Shown: positions 16,558-25,326 of the stretch, piece after piece
Layout: each line of letters begins with the position of its first letter
Position numbering within the stretch: the first letter of the stretch is position 1
Source: Niabella beijingensis
GTDB taxonomy: Bacteria > Bacteroidota > Bacteroidia > Chitinophagales > Chitinophagaceae
Assembly (NCBI RefSeq): GCF_020034665.1
Contig: NZ_JAIQDI010000001.1
Coordinates: 2,666,001 to 2,730,000 of the forward strand
DNA length: 64,000 nucleotides
Reading direction: 5' to 3'
Notes under the pieces: generated by a model
The model's database searches: none
Seen by the model: the letters and a program-made list of their open reading frames with translations, nothing else
Told to the model about the DNA's origin: nothing
Made by a program: the position numbers and the translations under genes

Positions 16558-17475
16558 TTATACAATGTTCCAGGCTTCCTGCGAAAGATCGTTATTCGCC
16601 ATCGCGCCTGCAAGATTGCCGCCTGCAACAGCATTAGCTACGGAACGCATGGGAGAAGCCGTATCGCCGCAGGCAAAAATACCCGGGACCGTGGTCTTTT
16701 GAGTGGCATCCACCATAATATATCCCTGTTCCGTAAAGGCACAGCCCAATGCTGCAGCCAACGGGGTCTGTTGCTCAAATGGGACCCGTGCATACAATGC
16801 CTGCAACGGTATTTTAGAACCGTCTTTAAATACAACCTGCTGCAGTTGACCTTCCGCATGCTCCAGCTCAGCAATTTCCGTTTGCCTTACAGGAATGCCA
16901 TGTTGCTGCAGGCGCTGCAGTTCTTCTTCTGTAAATTCCGGAGTACCGTTGGTGAGCAATATAAGATCACCGGTAAGATTGCGGACCAGTGCTGCCAAAT
17001 GCAGCGCTGCCGCACCGTTTGCAAGGATCCCCGTTTTATGATCGCGGTATTCATAACCATGACAGTAAGGACAATGGATCACAGATCTGCCCCAGCAATC
17101 GGCAACACCCTTGATCGCCGGCAGCAGGTCCCTGATACCGGCAGCAAAGATCAATTTCCTTCCTTCATAATGCCTGCCCGATGCCGTTGTGATCCGGAAC
17201 CGGGAGCCGGATGAGTCCGCCGCCGTGGCCGGATCCGTCTGGAAAAGCACGGTAGGGTATTGTTCTACCTGTTGCCGTGCGCGGGTGGCTATTTCCGCAG
17301 GAGGTTTGCCATCCTGGGTAAGAAAATTATGCGAATGCGGTGTAGTGGCATTGCAGGGGGTTCCGCTATCCAGTATCAATACCTTTTTTAAGGACCGGCC
17401 CAGGGCCATCGCTGCGGAAAGCCCGGCATAGCTGCCCCCGATGATGATCACATCAAAGGATCTGTTCTCTTCCAT
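16558..17475 (-). CDS. Thioredoxin-reductase-like FAD/NAD(P)-dependent oxidoreductase
   Basis: This is a 305-residue protein. The FAD-binding motif is DVIIIGGSYAGLSAAMALGR at the N-terminus. The redox centre CPYCHG near residue 135 matches the CxxC of thioredoxin reductases. GYIMVDATQKTTVPGIFACG and DTASPMRSVANAVAGGNLAG form the C-terminal FAD contact. The NAD(P)-binding motif of the central domain is weak (GILANGAAALHLAAL), as in the ferredoxin/bacillithiol-type or stand-alone oxidoreductase branches, so the partner need not be thioredoxin. The ATG at 17475 is chosen over an upstream frame that crosses the palindrome at 17562-17594, which probably is its operator. Confidence 0.85.
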   Translation of the reverse strand: MEENRSFDVIIIGGSYAGLSAAMALGRSLKKVLILDSGTPCNATTPHSHNFLTQDGKPPAEIATRARQQVEQYPTVLFQTDPATAADSSGSRFRITTASGRHYEGRKLIFAAGIRDLLPAIKGVADCWGRSVIHCPYCHGYEYRDHKTGILANGAAALHLAALVRNLTGDLILLTNGTPEFTEEELQRLQQHGIPVRQTEIAELEHAEGQLQQVVFKDGSKIPLQALYARVPFEQQTPLAAALGCAFTEQGYIMVDATQKTTVPGIFACGDTASPMRSVANAVAGGNLAGAMANNDLSQEAWNIV

Positions 17476-17561
17476 ATGAATCAGTTTAAATAATTGAACA
17501 GAACCGGTACCACAGCAGTGGTTGTTATTACCGGTTCCCAAAAGCAAAGCTACCGGATATT

Positions 17562-17594
17562 TTTTAATTATGCAACATTGTTGCATAATTAAAA
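17562..17594. promoter_or_regulatory. Perfect 33-bp palindrome upstream of the reductase gene
   Basis: Two 16-bp arms pair perfectly around one T; the core reads ATGCAACA-T-TGTTGCAT, flanked by TTTTAATT/AATTAAAA. It lies 87 bp before the start codon. The core resembles MarR-type operators. No T-run follows, so it is more likely a protein-binding site than a terminator. No MarR-like gene is in the window. Confidence 0.6.
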
Positions 17595-17624
17595 TCCTGA
17601 TTGTGCGGGCCATTGAAGCGCTGC

Positions 17625-17665
17625 AAAAATAGAAAGGCCCCCATGTAAAGAATTACCGGGGGCCT
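17625..17665 (-). terminator. Terminator of the RCC1-repeat gene
   Basis: On the minus strand AGGCCCCC and GGGGGCCT pair around a 15-nt loop and are followed by TTTCTATTTTT. It is 65 bp past the stop codon. Confidence 0.7.
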
Positions 17666-17729
17666 GACTTGCATGTAAACCTATCTTGGATCCCTTTTGA
17701 CGCTGCTTGCCGTGCAGCAGGGATTGTTA

Positions 17730-19772
17730 TTATTCCTGAACGGCCTGTATCACTTTGCTGTAAGTAGCTGTGCCGTCCTTGTCAACCTGTTTAATACGTA
17801 TGAACAGTTTCCCGTTGGTGTCGATAGTAGCATCTTCGCGTTTTGTACAGGAAGAGCTGCCAACGATTCCGGTGCCCAGCACCAACACCAGCATAAAGGC
17901 CCATTTATTCCTGCGGTTGATCAGCAGGGCGCCCAAAGCAAATGCAGCGATGGATAAGCCCAGCAGACCGGTGGCGGCGCTTTGGCTGATGCCAAACTCA
18001 TAGCTGATCGGCACTGCAGAGTTTCCGTTTGTTGCTTTTGAATCGACAGCTCCGACTTTTACAAATGTTTTACCATCCCGGGAAGCTTCAATTTCAAAGT
18101 GGCTGTTGTTCTGTTCGGTGAGCGTGGTAAAGTTTACCTGGAGCTGATTCCCCCTGATCACTGCGCTCATTTTATCAAGGGATACCGGCAGCGAAATATC
18201 GGCTGCATTGATCGTGATCTCGGAAGAAGTGGTTCCGCATTCTCCGGAAACCTCGTATTTTACTTTAATATCGGCATTCCTTCCCTGTACACTCAGCAGG
18301 CCCTGGGGTGTTAAGGTTGCGGGGCCTGAAACCAGGGTAAAGGTTCCACCTACAGGGGTATAATCGAGTTGTATCTGATCACCTACGTGTACAGTGCCCT
18401 GTACCGGGAACAAGGTGGCCGCGCCGGAGCTGGCACCGCAAATGTCCAGGAAGGCCGTCTGCAGAAAGTTATAGTTCGGTTCGTATACATCGGAGGTAGA
18501 ACCGTCTGCCATACTGCCGTTGACCCGGTGACCTACATAGCCGAACCGCCCGCTGCATTTTTTCACCGTCATGGAAGTGTGTCCGCCGGTTTCAACTGCC
18601 ACAATTTTATCCGAAGATGTCAGACCGCCGGGATTGCTGGTGGGATTATAGTTCCCGCCGTCCACAGAAAAACCCAGCATGCGCCCGTCGTTGGATCCCC
18701 AGGCCCAGATGGTGCCACTGTTAGTAAGCGCATTCACGCCGCTTCCGCCATAAGCATCGTGCTCATTGGGACTGATCCAGGCCACATCCGATAAGTAATC
18801 GTTGCTGCCACTGCCGCTTTTCACACGCACCCAGCTTGTTCTTTCAGTGGTGCTGCGGTCACCCAGCTGGCGGTAGCTGTTGGCTCCCAGGCTGTAAACA
18901 AACCCATTGGTGCCAAGGATATAATAGCTTGTTCTGCTGGTAGTACCGGTAGCCCCGATCATCTTGGGGGTAACACCGGAAGGAGTGGTCATTTGTGTGG
19001 CACGTGTATAGGACGAGGTAGATCCGTTCCCGTCACCGGCATAGGCTTCGCGGCCCCAGGTCCATACCGTACCGTCGCTCTTTAATGCCATCAGTGCGCC
19101 GGGTGCTCCCCGTAAAGCGACTACGTTACCAAGTGCCGGATTCCCGGTAGTGCCTTGCGTTACCTGGTACCAGGAGCTGCTGCTGCCGCCGCTTGAAGCG
19201 CCCACGCCGCGCATTCTCGCGTTCTGCGACAATACATATACGTTACCGTTGCAGGTAAGCAGCGCCAGTGTTTCATAGGTACCAAACAGCATCTTTACGT
19301 CAGCAGGACTTACACCCGAAGGAAGTCCGTTGGTGATCTGCTGAAAGGAAGCGCTGTAGGTAAGGTTGGTGCTCAGCAGGTAACCCTGCTTTCCCCAGGC
19401 AAAAAGTCCGTCGGTGGTCAGTACTACAAATTGAGCGTTGTTCTTACTATTGCTGCCCCCGGCAAATTTTAAGATCTGCCCGGTAAGGCCGGGATAGTTG
19501 GTACTGTTCAGTTCAACAGGAGTCAGGTTGTTACTGATCCCGTTGCTTTTTGTAAGCTCTCCCCAGATCAGCACTTTCCCGTTCGCCTGACGGCTGAAGG
19601 TACTGTGAAACAGGCTGACCATATTATCATAATCGATGGTATTGGGGTCTGTTACGTTTAAAAAGGAGTTGCCGCAGTTTACGCATTGAGCCTGCGCAGT
19701 GCGGGAAAAACCGGAAAGCAATACGCAAAAGATTGCAGTCAGTACGGCGGATGTAATTGTTCTTCGTGTCAT
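17730..19772 (-). CDS. Secreted RCC1-repeat protein with an interrupted C-terminal FN3/T9SS-like domain
   Basis: This is a 680-residue protein with a signal peptide (RRTITSAVLTAIFCVLLSGF, cleavage near AQAQ). Residues 30-420 hold RCC1/beta-propeller blades: VLIWGELTKSN, LFAWGKQGYLL, VWTWGREAYAGDGNG, VYSLGANSYRQLGDRSTTER and IWAWGSNDGRMLGFS. A Cys-bearing linker and a beta-sandwich follow. Near residue 545 begins the common Bacteroidota end domain (SLPVSLDKMSAVIR, NNSHFEIEASRDGKTFVKVG), and it ends with FIRIKQVDKDGTATYSKVI. Between those halves lie about 60 residues with two membrane-like segments (LLGLSIAAFALGALLI; FMLVLVLGTGIVGSSSC). The frame is unbroken. The ATG at 19772 is chosen from the signal peptide. 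No neighbour explains its role. Confidence 0.85.
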   Translation of the reverse strand: MTRRTITSAVLTAIFCVLLSGFSRTAQAQCVNCGNSFLNVTDPNTIDYDNMVSLFHSTFSRQANGKVLIWGELTKSNGISNNLTPVELNSTNYPGLTGQILKFAGGSNSKNNAQFVVLTTDGLFAWGKQGYLLSTNLTYSASFQQITNGLPSGVSPADVKMLFGTYETLALLTCNGNVYVLSQNARMRGVGASSGGSSSSWYQVTQGTTGNPALGNVVALRGAPGALMALKSDGTVWTWGREAYAGDGNGSTSSYTRATQMTTPSGVTPKMIGATGTTSRTSYYILGTNGFVYSLGANSYRQLGDRSTTERTSWVRVKSGSGSNDYLSDVAWISPNEHDAYGGSGVNALTNSGTIWAWGSNDGRMLGFSVDGGNYNPTSNPGGLTSSDKIVAVETGGHTSMTVKKCSGRFGYVGHRVNGSMADGSTSDVYEPNYNFLQTAFLDICGASSGAATLFPVQGTVHVGDQIQLDYTPVGGTFTLVSGPATLTPQGLLSVQGRNADIKVKYEVSGECGTTSSEITINAADISLPVSLDKMSAVIRGNQLQVNFTTLTEQNNSHFEIEASRDGKTFVKVGAVDSKATNGNSAVPISYEFGISQSAATGLLGLSIAAFALGALLINRRNKWAFMLVLVLGTGIVGSSSCTKREDATIDTNGKLFIRIKQVDKDGTATYSKVIQAVQE

Positions 19773-20687
19773 TTTCAAATTCAGTTTTATTAAAAGAAAT
19801 AGTTGAACCGGGTGATGGGTGGCAGCACGGGTGCGGCAACGGCAATCCTGCACAAGCCAATCCATAGTTTGTGTACGGTTTCAGGAACGCTGTCCGAAAA
19901 CCGCTGTTGCTTTATCTGATCATTGATCACGCTTTTTAAAGCAGGTCAATCTGCAATACAGCAACCTGATGTTGTTATGGCATATATAAGTTTTCAAAAG
20001 AGGCTACGCCATGAACAAATAGCCAGGGGGTACCGGTTTCAGGTGTTGGGTCCGGATAAGCATCCGGGTCATAGTTCGCCTTTCAGGATCCGCATCGGAT
20101 CCTAATTTGGTTTAAGCGGGTATACGCATAGTGCCCTGTACAGCCCGTGGGGGTTGTATAAATCACACATAAAACTGCTGTGCAGAAAAAAGAAGCGGCT
20201 CTTCAGCGTCCTGAAGTGTGGTCCAGTCTTAACCACAGGCCTTGACAAAATCCGCTACTGCCGGGATGGGATCCCGTTTCGGTTACATGCATGAATGATC
20301 GCATTACTCCGGCAATCACAGGATTTCATAAACAGTTATCAGCTGAATGACTTTTCTGTTTGATGTAATCGATCGCGAAAATAGAGCTTCTTATACATCG
20401 GATAGGAAAGAATTCGATGAGATGCTTTATTTGTTCGTTCAATACCATCAATTACCGGATAATCATTCTGAAAAAGAAGGATTTTTCCGGATGAAACGTA
20501 GGGATGTCAATAGAAAAACAGGAATGCGTGTAATTGTTAAGTCGATGAAACCCTTTACTGCAGGTCATTTCAGAAGAATGATCAAGTAATAAGATGTTCA
20601 AACAGGTTATTGCTTCCTCCGGGATGCTTCCGGATCATTATGTTGTTTTTTTTAGCAACGGGCGAAAAGGTACCGGAGATCTGCCGT
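19773..20687. other. 915-bp gap, no convincing gene
   Basis: This stretch lies between the divergent-side start of the RCC1-repeat gene and the end of the DUF1572 gene. The best frame is 20347-20589 (plus, 80 codons, beginning MTFLFDVIDRENRASYT), which has no recognisable domain and AT-rich composition; it is left as possible only. Short inverted repeats such as GATCCGCATCGGATC near 20090 are visible. I see no RNA gene. Confidence 0.4.
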
Positions 20688-21275
20688 TTATTCTTTTTCG
20701 TTTTTGCTGCCGGCTGTGTTATCAAGGAACTCGGAAGTAAAGTGTTCCTGGTGCGGCAGCTGCGCGAATTTATTATTATTGTATTGTGCCGATTGTCCTT
20801 TCGGTATGGAAAGCGATGTCCATTTTTCAGCATACATTTTACCCAGGTATACGATCTGCCCGATATGATAAGGATAATGCGCCAGTTGCCGGTTAATGGC
20901 TTCCAGCACCGTGTGACCCTGATTACGGATGTACACCGTTTTAAGAAGGTCTTCTTCTTTTAATGACCGTAAAGTGTGTAACAATATCCCCCATCCTTCT
21001 TCCCACCTGCCCAGCAGTTCATCCCTGGAAGAGATGTGATCTTCAAACTCGCTGTCGCGGTTGCGCCATTCCTTTTCTCCATCCGTTGTCAGAAACCCGG
21101 TCCAGCGGCTCAGCATATTGCCGTGCAGATGATTTACTATGATGGCAATGCTGTTGCTTGCTTCATTGAATTGCCGGAAGAGTGCGTCATCCGGGAGTTG
21201 CGCGATCGTTTTTTCTCCCAGCAATTTATAATACTCAAACTGCCGGATGACACTTTCAAGGTAATTTGGGTTCAT
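20688..21275 (-). CDS. DUF1572 / DinB-superfamily protein
   Basis: This is a 195-residue four-helix protein. It has YLESVIRQFEYYKLLGEKTI, then IAIIVNHLHGNMLSRWTGFL, and LAHYPYHIGQIVYLGKMY, whose three histidines (NHLHGN, HYPYH) match the metal site of the DinB fold. Members act as thiol-dependent transferases or are of unknown function. The C-terminal tail is Lys/Gln-rich. Its start overlaps the end of the thioesterase gene by 20 bp, so the two are co-translated and fall under the TetR operator at 21778. Confidence 0.85.
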   Translation of the reverse strand: MNPNYLESVIRQFEYYKLLGEKTIAQLPDDALFRQFNEASNSIAIIVNHLHGNMLSRWTGFLTTDGEKEWRNRDSEFEDHISSRDELLGRWEEGWGILLHTLRSLKEEDLLKTVYIRNQGHTVLEAINRQLAHYPYHIGQIVYLGKMYAEKWTSLSIPKGQSAQYNNNKFAQLPHQEHFTSEFLDNTAGSKNEKE

Positions 21276-21765
21276 GGTTATTTAGTTTGGGTTGTTGTCT
21301 GAAAGTATGTACCCGCTCTTCAAAAGAAACTGCCTGGTCCAGGGGATATGCCAGGCCCCGGAAAAAATCCAGCAGGGTATCTGAATGACGGAGACTTTGC
21401 TGGGTCTTAAGATCGAAGTGGACCAGCTTGGTCCATAATAATGCCTTCAGCCGGGTTTTATCATTGTCCCACATCAGCCCTTCCAGCAGCAGGCTTTTTT
21501 CCGTGTATGCCAGCAAGCGGGTCTGTATGGTTACCATTTCTCCGGCAAAGGCCGGAAACATATAAGAGACCTGGGTTTGAGCCGATACCCAGCCACGCTG
21601 CTCTTCCCGGGCCAGTTTATAAAGATCGAACCGGTAGTGTTCCCATACCTGGTCTTCCCTTGCATCCATAATGTAATCGATATAGCGTGAATTGTTCAGG
21701 TGACTGAACGGATCGCAGTCGTTAAAACGGATCTTGACCCTGCTTTCTGTGATTTTTGCATCCAT
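21256..21765 (-). CDS. Acyl-CoA thioesterase of the 4-hydroxybenzoyl-CoA thioesterase (hot-dog) type
   Basis: This is a 169-residue hot-dog protein. The catalytic region is RVKIRFNDCDPFSHLNNSRY, where the Asp of NDCDPFSHLNN is the conserved acid of the 4HBT family. Downstream strands with TQVSYMFPAFAGEMVTIQTR and KSLLLEGLMWDN are normal. It probably hydrolyses an acyl-CoA; the acyl group is unknown. It is the first gene of a two-gene operon with DUF1572, behind a TetR-type operator that overlaps its promoter. This suggests induction by a fatty or aromatic acyl compound or a toxic chemical. Confidence 0.85.
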   Translation of the reverse strand: MDAKITESRVKIRFNDCDPFSHLNNSRYIDYIMDAREDQVWEHYRFDLYKLAREEQRGWVSAQTQVSYMFPAFAGEMVTIQTRLLAYTEKSLLLEGLMWDNDKTRLKALLWTKLVHFDLKTQQSLRHSDTLLDFFRGLAYPLDQAVSFEERVHTFRQQPKLNNHEPKLP

Positions 21766-21777
21766 AAAAAGTGTTTT

Positions 21778-21799
21778 AAATATACCAACCGGTATATTT
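21778..21799. promoter_or_regulatory. TetR-type operator upstream of the thioesterase operon
   Basis: AAATATACC and GGTATATTT are perfect 9-bp arms around AACC. The site is 12 bp before the thioesterase start. The same arms recur upstream of the tetR gene (22437-22458), so the local TetR regulator is the likely ligand. Confidence 0.7.
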
Positions 21800-21812
21800 T
21801 ATAATAAAAATT

Positions 21813-22415
21813 TTAGACGGCCAGTCCCTTAATAAATTTTTCAAGAAAATCCATGGCCATATGGAGTTCGGCTGTTCTGCCGGTGGTCTTGGCCTGTAAC
21901 ACGGCCCCTTCAACAAGCGCCATCAATACTACGGCCGTCTGTACAGGATGCACATCCGGCCGGATCTCTTTTCTGCCAATCCCTCTTTTCACCTGGTTTT
22001 TCACCGCCTGTTTCCAGAAGGCCAGGGCGGCAGCTGCTTTTTCTTTCAGCTGCGGGTGTGTATCATCTGCTTCTGACGCGGTATTGAGTATCGGGCAGCC
22101 GGACTTTAAAAAAGGGATTCTTAAAAAATTCCTGTAGACCTCCGGGTAAGTGAGCAGCCGTTCAACGGCATTGTCCTTTGCATTGATTTTGTCTTTCAGG
22201 TAGGCAGTAACCTTTCCAAAGTTATAATCGAACGCTGCTACCGCAATGGCATCTTTGTTTTCAAAGTTGCCGTAAAGCCCTCCTTTTGTTAAACCCGTAA
22301 CATGGGTGAGATCCGTTAAAGAGGTACCTGCATATCCTTTTGTGTTAAAAACAGGAGCTGTTCTTTCAATAATGAACCGGCGGGTCCGTTCCGATTTTGA
22401 TACTGACAGGGTCAT
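21813..22415 (-). CDS. TetR/AcrR-family transcriptional regulator
   Basis: This is a 200-residue protein. The helix-turn-helix is at the N-terminus: RRFIIERTAPVFNTKGYAGT, then SLTDLTHVTGLTKGGLYGNF and ENKDAIAVAAFDYNFGKV. The C-terminal ligand domain contains PFLKSGCPILNTASEADDTH, found in the branch of TetR proteins that sense electrophiles or aromatic compounds. It is followed by the thioesterase/DUF1572 genes on the same strand, and identical palindromes stand before it and before them, so it probably represses both units. Confidence 0.9.
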   Translation of the reverse strand: MTLSVSKSERTRRFIIERTAPVFNTKGYAGTSLTDLTHVTGLTKGGLYGNFENKDAIAVAAFDYNFGKVTAYLKDKINAKDNAVERLLTYPEVYRNFLRIPFLKSGCPILNTASEADDTHPQLKEKAAAALAFWKQAVKNQVKRGIGRKEIRPDVHPVQTAVVLMALVEGAVLQAKTTGRTAELHMAMDFLEKFIKGLAV

Positions 22416-22436
22416 GACGGGTGTAAAGGTAGGAAT

Positions 22437-22458
22437 AAATATACCGATCGGTATATTT
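22437..22458. promoter_or_regulatory. TetR-type autoregulatory operator
   Basis: AAATATACC-GATC-GGTATATTT is a perfect 22-bp palindrome 22 bp before the tetR start. It is the stronger of the two copies of this operator. Confidence 0.72.
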
Positions 22459-22487
22459 TTAAAAATCCGCCTGTTTTTTCCGGGGGA

Positions 22488-23873
22488 TCACATTTCAATA
22501 CCCCGCAGTTTGCGGTACAGTTTCAGGGCATACACATCGGTCATACCGGAGATAAAATCCAGGATGTGCATTACTTTCCGGTAGGGACTGCCGGATTCAT
22601 CAAACTCGTACTGGGAGGGGAGCAGTTCCAGTATTTTCTGGTGTTCTTTTTCCCGCTGGTCACCGGGCGTTAAGGCTGCAGTAACAAAGTCCTCCACAAG
22701 GCCGGACATGATACGGAACCCGGCAATTTCCAGTTCCACTACCTTTCGGGCGTTGTAGATCTTTTGCCGGGAAATGCTGGCCACCTTTTCCAGTGGGGCT
22801 TCCAGTTCGGGGATGGCATCTGCCAGGCTTTTTTCAAAGGTTCCGGCAAGGATGGCTTCCCGGTTATTCCAAAAAGCCGCAGTGGCCTTTTGGATCAGGG
22901 TTCCGATGGATTTTGCCCTCAGATAGGCAATGGATTCGTTGGCGTCACCCTGCAGGTCATCGGCCACTCTTTTTACCGAATCCATATTGGTCGCCGGGTC
23001 GGAGGAGATGATGGATAGGAAGCTGTCGCGGACCTCATCATAACTCAGGATGCCCAGGCGGTGGGCATCTTCAAAATCGATAATGCTGTAACAGATATCA
23101 TCGGCTGCTTCCACAAGAAACACAAAGGGATGGCGCTTGTAAACGATCGTTTCGGCCTGACCATCCTCCCGGATCATATTCAGTTCAGTGGCTATTTCAA
23201 GGAATACTTCCTCGTCAATCTTAAAATAACCGTATTTTTTCCGGTGTATGGGTCCTTTTTTTAAAGATGCAAGCGCTGCACAGGGGTATTTGATGATAGA
23301 ACCGAGAGTGCTGTAAGTTAACCGGAATCCGCCCTTCATGCGTCCTTGCTGTTTCATGGTCAGGATCCGGAGCGCATTTGCATTGCCTTCGAATGTGATC
23401 AGGTCCTTCCATTCTTCCGGGCTGAAAAGCTGTTTGAATGTTAGATCCTCTTCTTTTGTGGTATCCCGCTTTTTGAAGTATTTGGAAATGGCCTCTTCGC
23501 CGGAATGCCCGAAGGCCGGGTTTCCCATATCGTGGGCCAGGCAGGCCGCCGCAATCACATACTTCAGGTCGCTGGCATAAAAAGTGGCAGCATGGGCATT
23601 CGCTTTCACTTCCGGCAGCCCGGCGATCTTCTCACCCACCAGTCCGCCCAGCGATCTTCCCACGCTTGCTACTTCCAGCGAATGGGTGAGCCGGTTGTGA
23701 ACGAAAATTTCCTCGGGCAGCGGGAATACCTGGGTTTTGTTTTGCAGCCGCCGGAACGGACTGGAGAAGATAAGCCGGTCCCAGTCCCGTTCAAAGTCAC
23801 TGCGGGTATCCCTGCTGGCGTTGTCGATCCCGAATCGTTTTGAAGAAAAACAGTTGTCCCATGTCATTGCCAT
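22488..23873 (-). CDS. dgt: Deoxyguanosinetriphosphate triphosphohydrolase (dGTPase)
   Basis: This is a 461-residue HD-domain protein. It opens with DTRSDFERDWDRLIFSSPFR and RRLQNKTQVFPLP, the family signature. The metal site is formed by RLTHSLEVASVGRS and AAACLAHDMGNPAFGHSGEE (H...HD...), and a late Asp is in LVEAADDICYSIIDFEDAHR. The length fits long dGTPases that hydrolyse dNTPs to nucleosides and triphosphate, which controls dNTP pools. The frame begins with GTG at 23879, and ATG codons lie at 23873 and 23867; I choose 23873. It is probably transcribed alone. Confidence 0.92.
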   Translation of the reverse strand: MAMTWDNCFSSKRFGIDNASRDTRSDFERDWDRLIFSSPFRRLQNKTQVFPLPEEIFVHNRLTHSLEVASVGRSLGGLVGEKIAGLPEVKANAHAATFYASDLKYVIAAACLAHDMGNPAFGHSGEEAISKYFKKRDTTKEEDLTFKQLFSPEEWKDLITFEGNANALRILTMKQQGRMKGGFRLTYSTLGSIIKYPCAALASLKKGPIHRKKYGYFKIDEEVFLEIATELNMIREDGQAETIVYKRHPFVFLVEAADDICYSIIDFEDAHRLGILSYDEVRDSFLSIISSDPATNMDSVKRVADDLQGDANESIAYLRAKSIGTLIQKATAAFWNNREAILAGTFEKSLADAIPELEAPLEKVASISRQKIYNARKVVELEIAGFRIMSGLVEDFVTAALTPGDQREKEHQKILELLPSQYEFDESGSPYRKVMHILDFISGMTDVYALKLYRKLRGIEM

Positions 23874-23963
23874 AACCACGAATTAAATGCTGCTAAGATA
23901 CTCCCTATTACTGTTTCTGTCTATTCTGTTTTAACGGCAAGCCATCTGTATCCGTCGATCCGG

Positions 23964-23991
23964 CAAAAAAAAAGCATGGCCGGGGCCATGC
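23964..23991 (-). terminator. Strong Rho-independent terminator
   Basis: On the minus strand GCATGGCC and GGCCATGC pair around CC, followed by a run of nine T. It ends the two-gene unit that lies at 24016-25220. Confidence 0.85.
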
Positions 23992-24015
23992 CTTAATTAT
24001 TGTCATCCCTTGGCA

Positions 24016-24729
24016 TCAGGCCGTGGGTAAATAAGAACTGGTCTTCAGATTTGGATAGCGTTCACCCAGTTTGTTTAAAAAATAATTGCCTACCACAAAT
24101 TCCTGTACCTGTTTACCGGCATTCATGGAGAGGAAGGCGGCATTGTTGGCGCTAACATTCACCAGTCCGCTGTAAAGGATCAGGGTCACAGGTTTTCCGT
24201 CCGTGCTCAGCTCAAGTTTATAGGATTTTAACGCGTAGTCCCCGTATTTTATATGTTTCCAGGAGGAACCGGTGAGCGGGATCTCTGAAAAGGTCGATTG
24301 CTGCAGCCGGCTGCTGTCGAATACGAGGTGCTTGTCGATATTGCCATCCTTATCGGTATCAAACAGGTGCAGCTCATTGCCGCTTAACGCCAGGTATTTG
24401 GGGGTGGTTACTGTAGTGAATTTGACAGTGCCCAGGGTGGCAATGCTTTTCAGTGCATCCTTACCAAGGTCTTTCGCCCGGTCTGTTGCCGTGTACTCGC
24501 TGGCCGCTGTTGTAAAAGCATCAATGGGTGCGCTGTTCATTTGTTTTTTAAGGAAGGCATAATCGGCGTTCAGCAGTTCCTGCTGGTATAGAGGCGCATT
24601 GCGGGCTTCCTGGCCCAGGTCCAGGTTGGAGAACGCATTTTTTGATTTGTTGCGTTGCGATCTCCACCAGAAAATGGCCACCGCATAAAAGACCACGAAG
24701 AAGATGACCACGTAGATGATTGTTGACAT
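24016..24729 (-). CDS. Membrane-anchored protein of unknown function
   Basis: This is a 237-residue protein. One N-terminal membrane segment (IIYVVIFFVVFYAVAIFWW) is followed by a basic stretch (RSQRNKSK) and a soluble domain of alternating strands: PKYLALSGNELHLFDTDKDG, HIKYGDYALKSYKLELSTDG and VTLILYSGLVNVS. The strand content suggests a PH-like or lipid-binding fold, but I do not recognise the family. It lies 29 bp after the gene at 24759 on the same strand, so the two probably act together in the envelope. Confidence 0.75.
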   Translation of the reverse strand: MSTIIYVVIFFVVFYAVAIFWWRSQRNKSKNAFSNLDLGQEARNAPLYQQELLNADYAFLKKQMNSAPIDAFTTAASEYTATDRAKDLGKDALKSIATLGTVKFTTVTTPKYLALSGNELHLFDTDKDGNIDKHLVFDSSRLQQSTFSEIPLTGSSWKHIKYGDYALKSYKLELSTDGKPVTLILYSGLVNVSANNAAFLSMNAGKQVQEFVVGNYFLNKLGERYPNLKTSSYLPTA

Positions 24730-24758
24730 AGTTTTATCTGTTTTATTTGTGAATAGGA

Positions 24759-25220
24759 TCAGACACGCTGAGGTGAAACGTTTTTGGGTTTTGAAGGGAT
24801 CAGCCCATAGATGATCAGGAAAATGATCAGCAGGCCCACCAGTTTCCCCCCGTAACGGGTATAAAGCCCCAGGCGGAGCAGCTTTTTCTCCTCCAGTTTG
24901 TTCTCTTTTAAAATGGTTCCAAGCTGTTCGCTGGTAAGGTCATAATAAACATCCGCCTGTTTGTCGAAACCCACCAGGCGGGGTTCTTTGGTAACCCAAA
25001 GCGGAAGGATGTAAGCAATGTTGAATTCTTCGTGTAATACACCAAGATCAAGGTAGTGTTTGTTTTCTAAAAGATAGGTTTCTGTGTCCGGCAGGTCAGC
25101 AGCCAATTGTATCACTTCCCTGTTTCCCAGGGGGATTTTTAAGCGGGCTTCGGCTTTGGTGCTGTTCAAAATAAAAATACCGGTCAGGCAAAGCGCTGTA
25201 AGATGTTTAAACGGTAACAT
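24759..25220 (-). CDS. Small exported protein with C-terminal membrane anchor, unknown
   Basis: This is a 153-residue protein. A signal peptide-like N-terminus (FKHLTALCLTGIFILNSTKA) is followed by a short soluble part (REVIQLAADLPDTETYLLEN, then YILPLWVTKEPRLVGFDKQA) and a membrane segment near the end (LVGLLIIFLIIYGLIP). The segment YYDLTSEQLGTILKENKL is amphipathic. Function unknown. It is the first gene of the pair that ends at the strong terminator 23964-23991. Confidence 0.75.
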   Translation of the reverse strand: MLPFKHLTALCLTGIFILNSTKAEARLKIPLGNREVIQLAADLPDTETYLLENKHYLDLGVLHEEFNIAYILPLWVTKEPRLVGFDKQADVYYDLTSEQLGTILKENKLEEKKLLRLGLYTRYGGKLVGLLIIFLIIYGLIPSKPKNVSPQRV

Positions 25221-25326
25221 GGGTGTAGTTTAGTCTTCTCAAAGAAAGAGAAAAGAACCGAAGCCTCCAAAATTTTTATGCAGGCGCAACTTCCTCCCGG
25301 CAAAGGGAAAATGTGTAAGAGGAAGG

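Noticed and set aside
20347..20589. 80-codon open frame as a gene
   Set aside because: There is no recognisable domain, and the composition is AT-rich and unlike the local genes. It is only mentioned in the gap entry.
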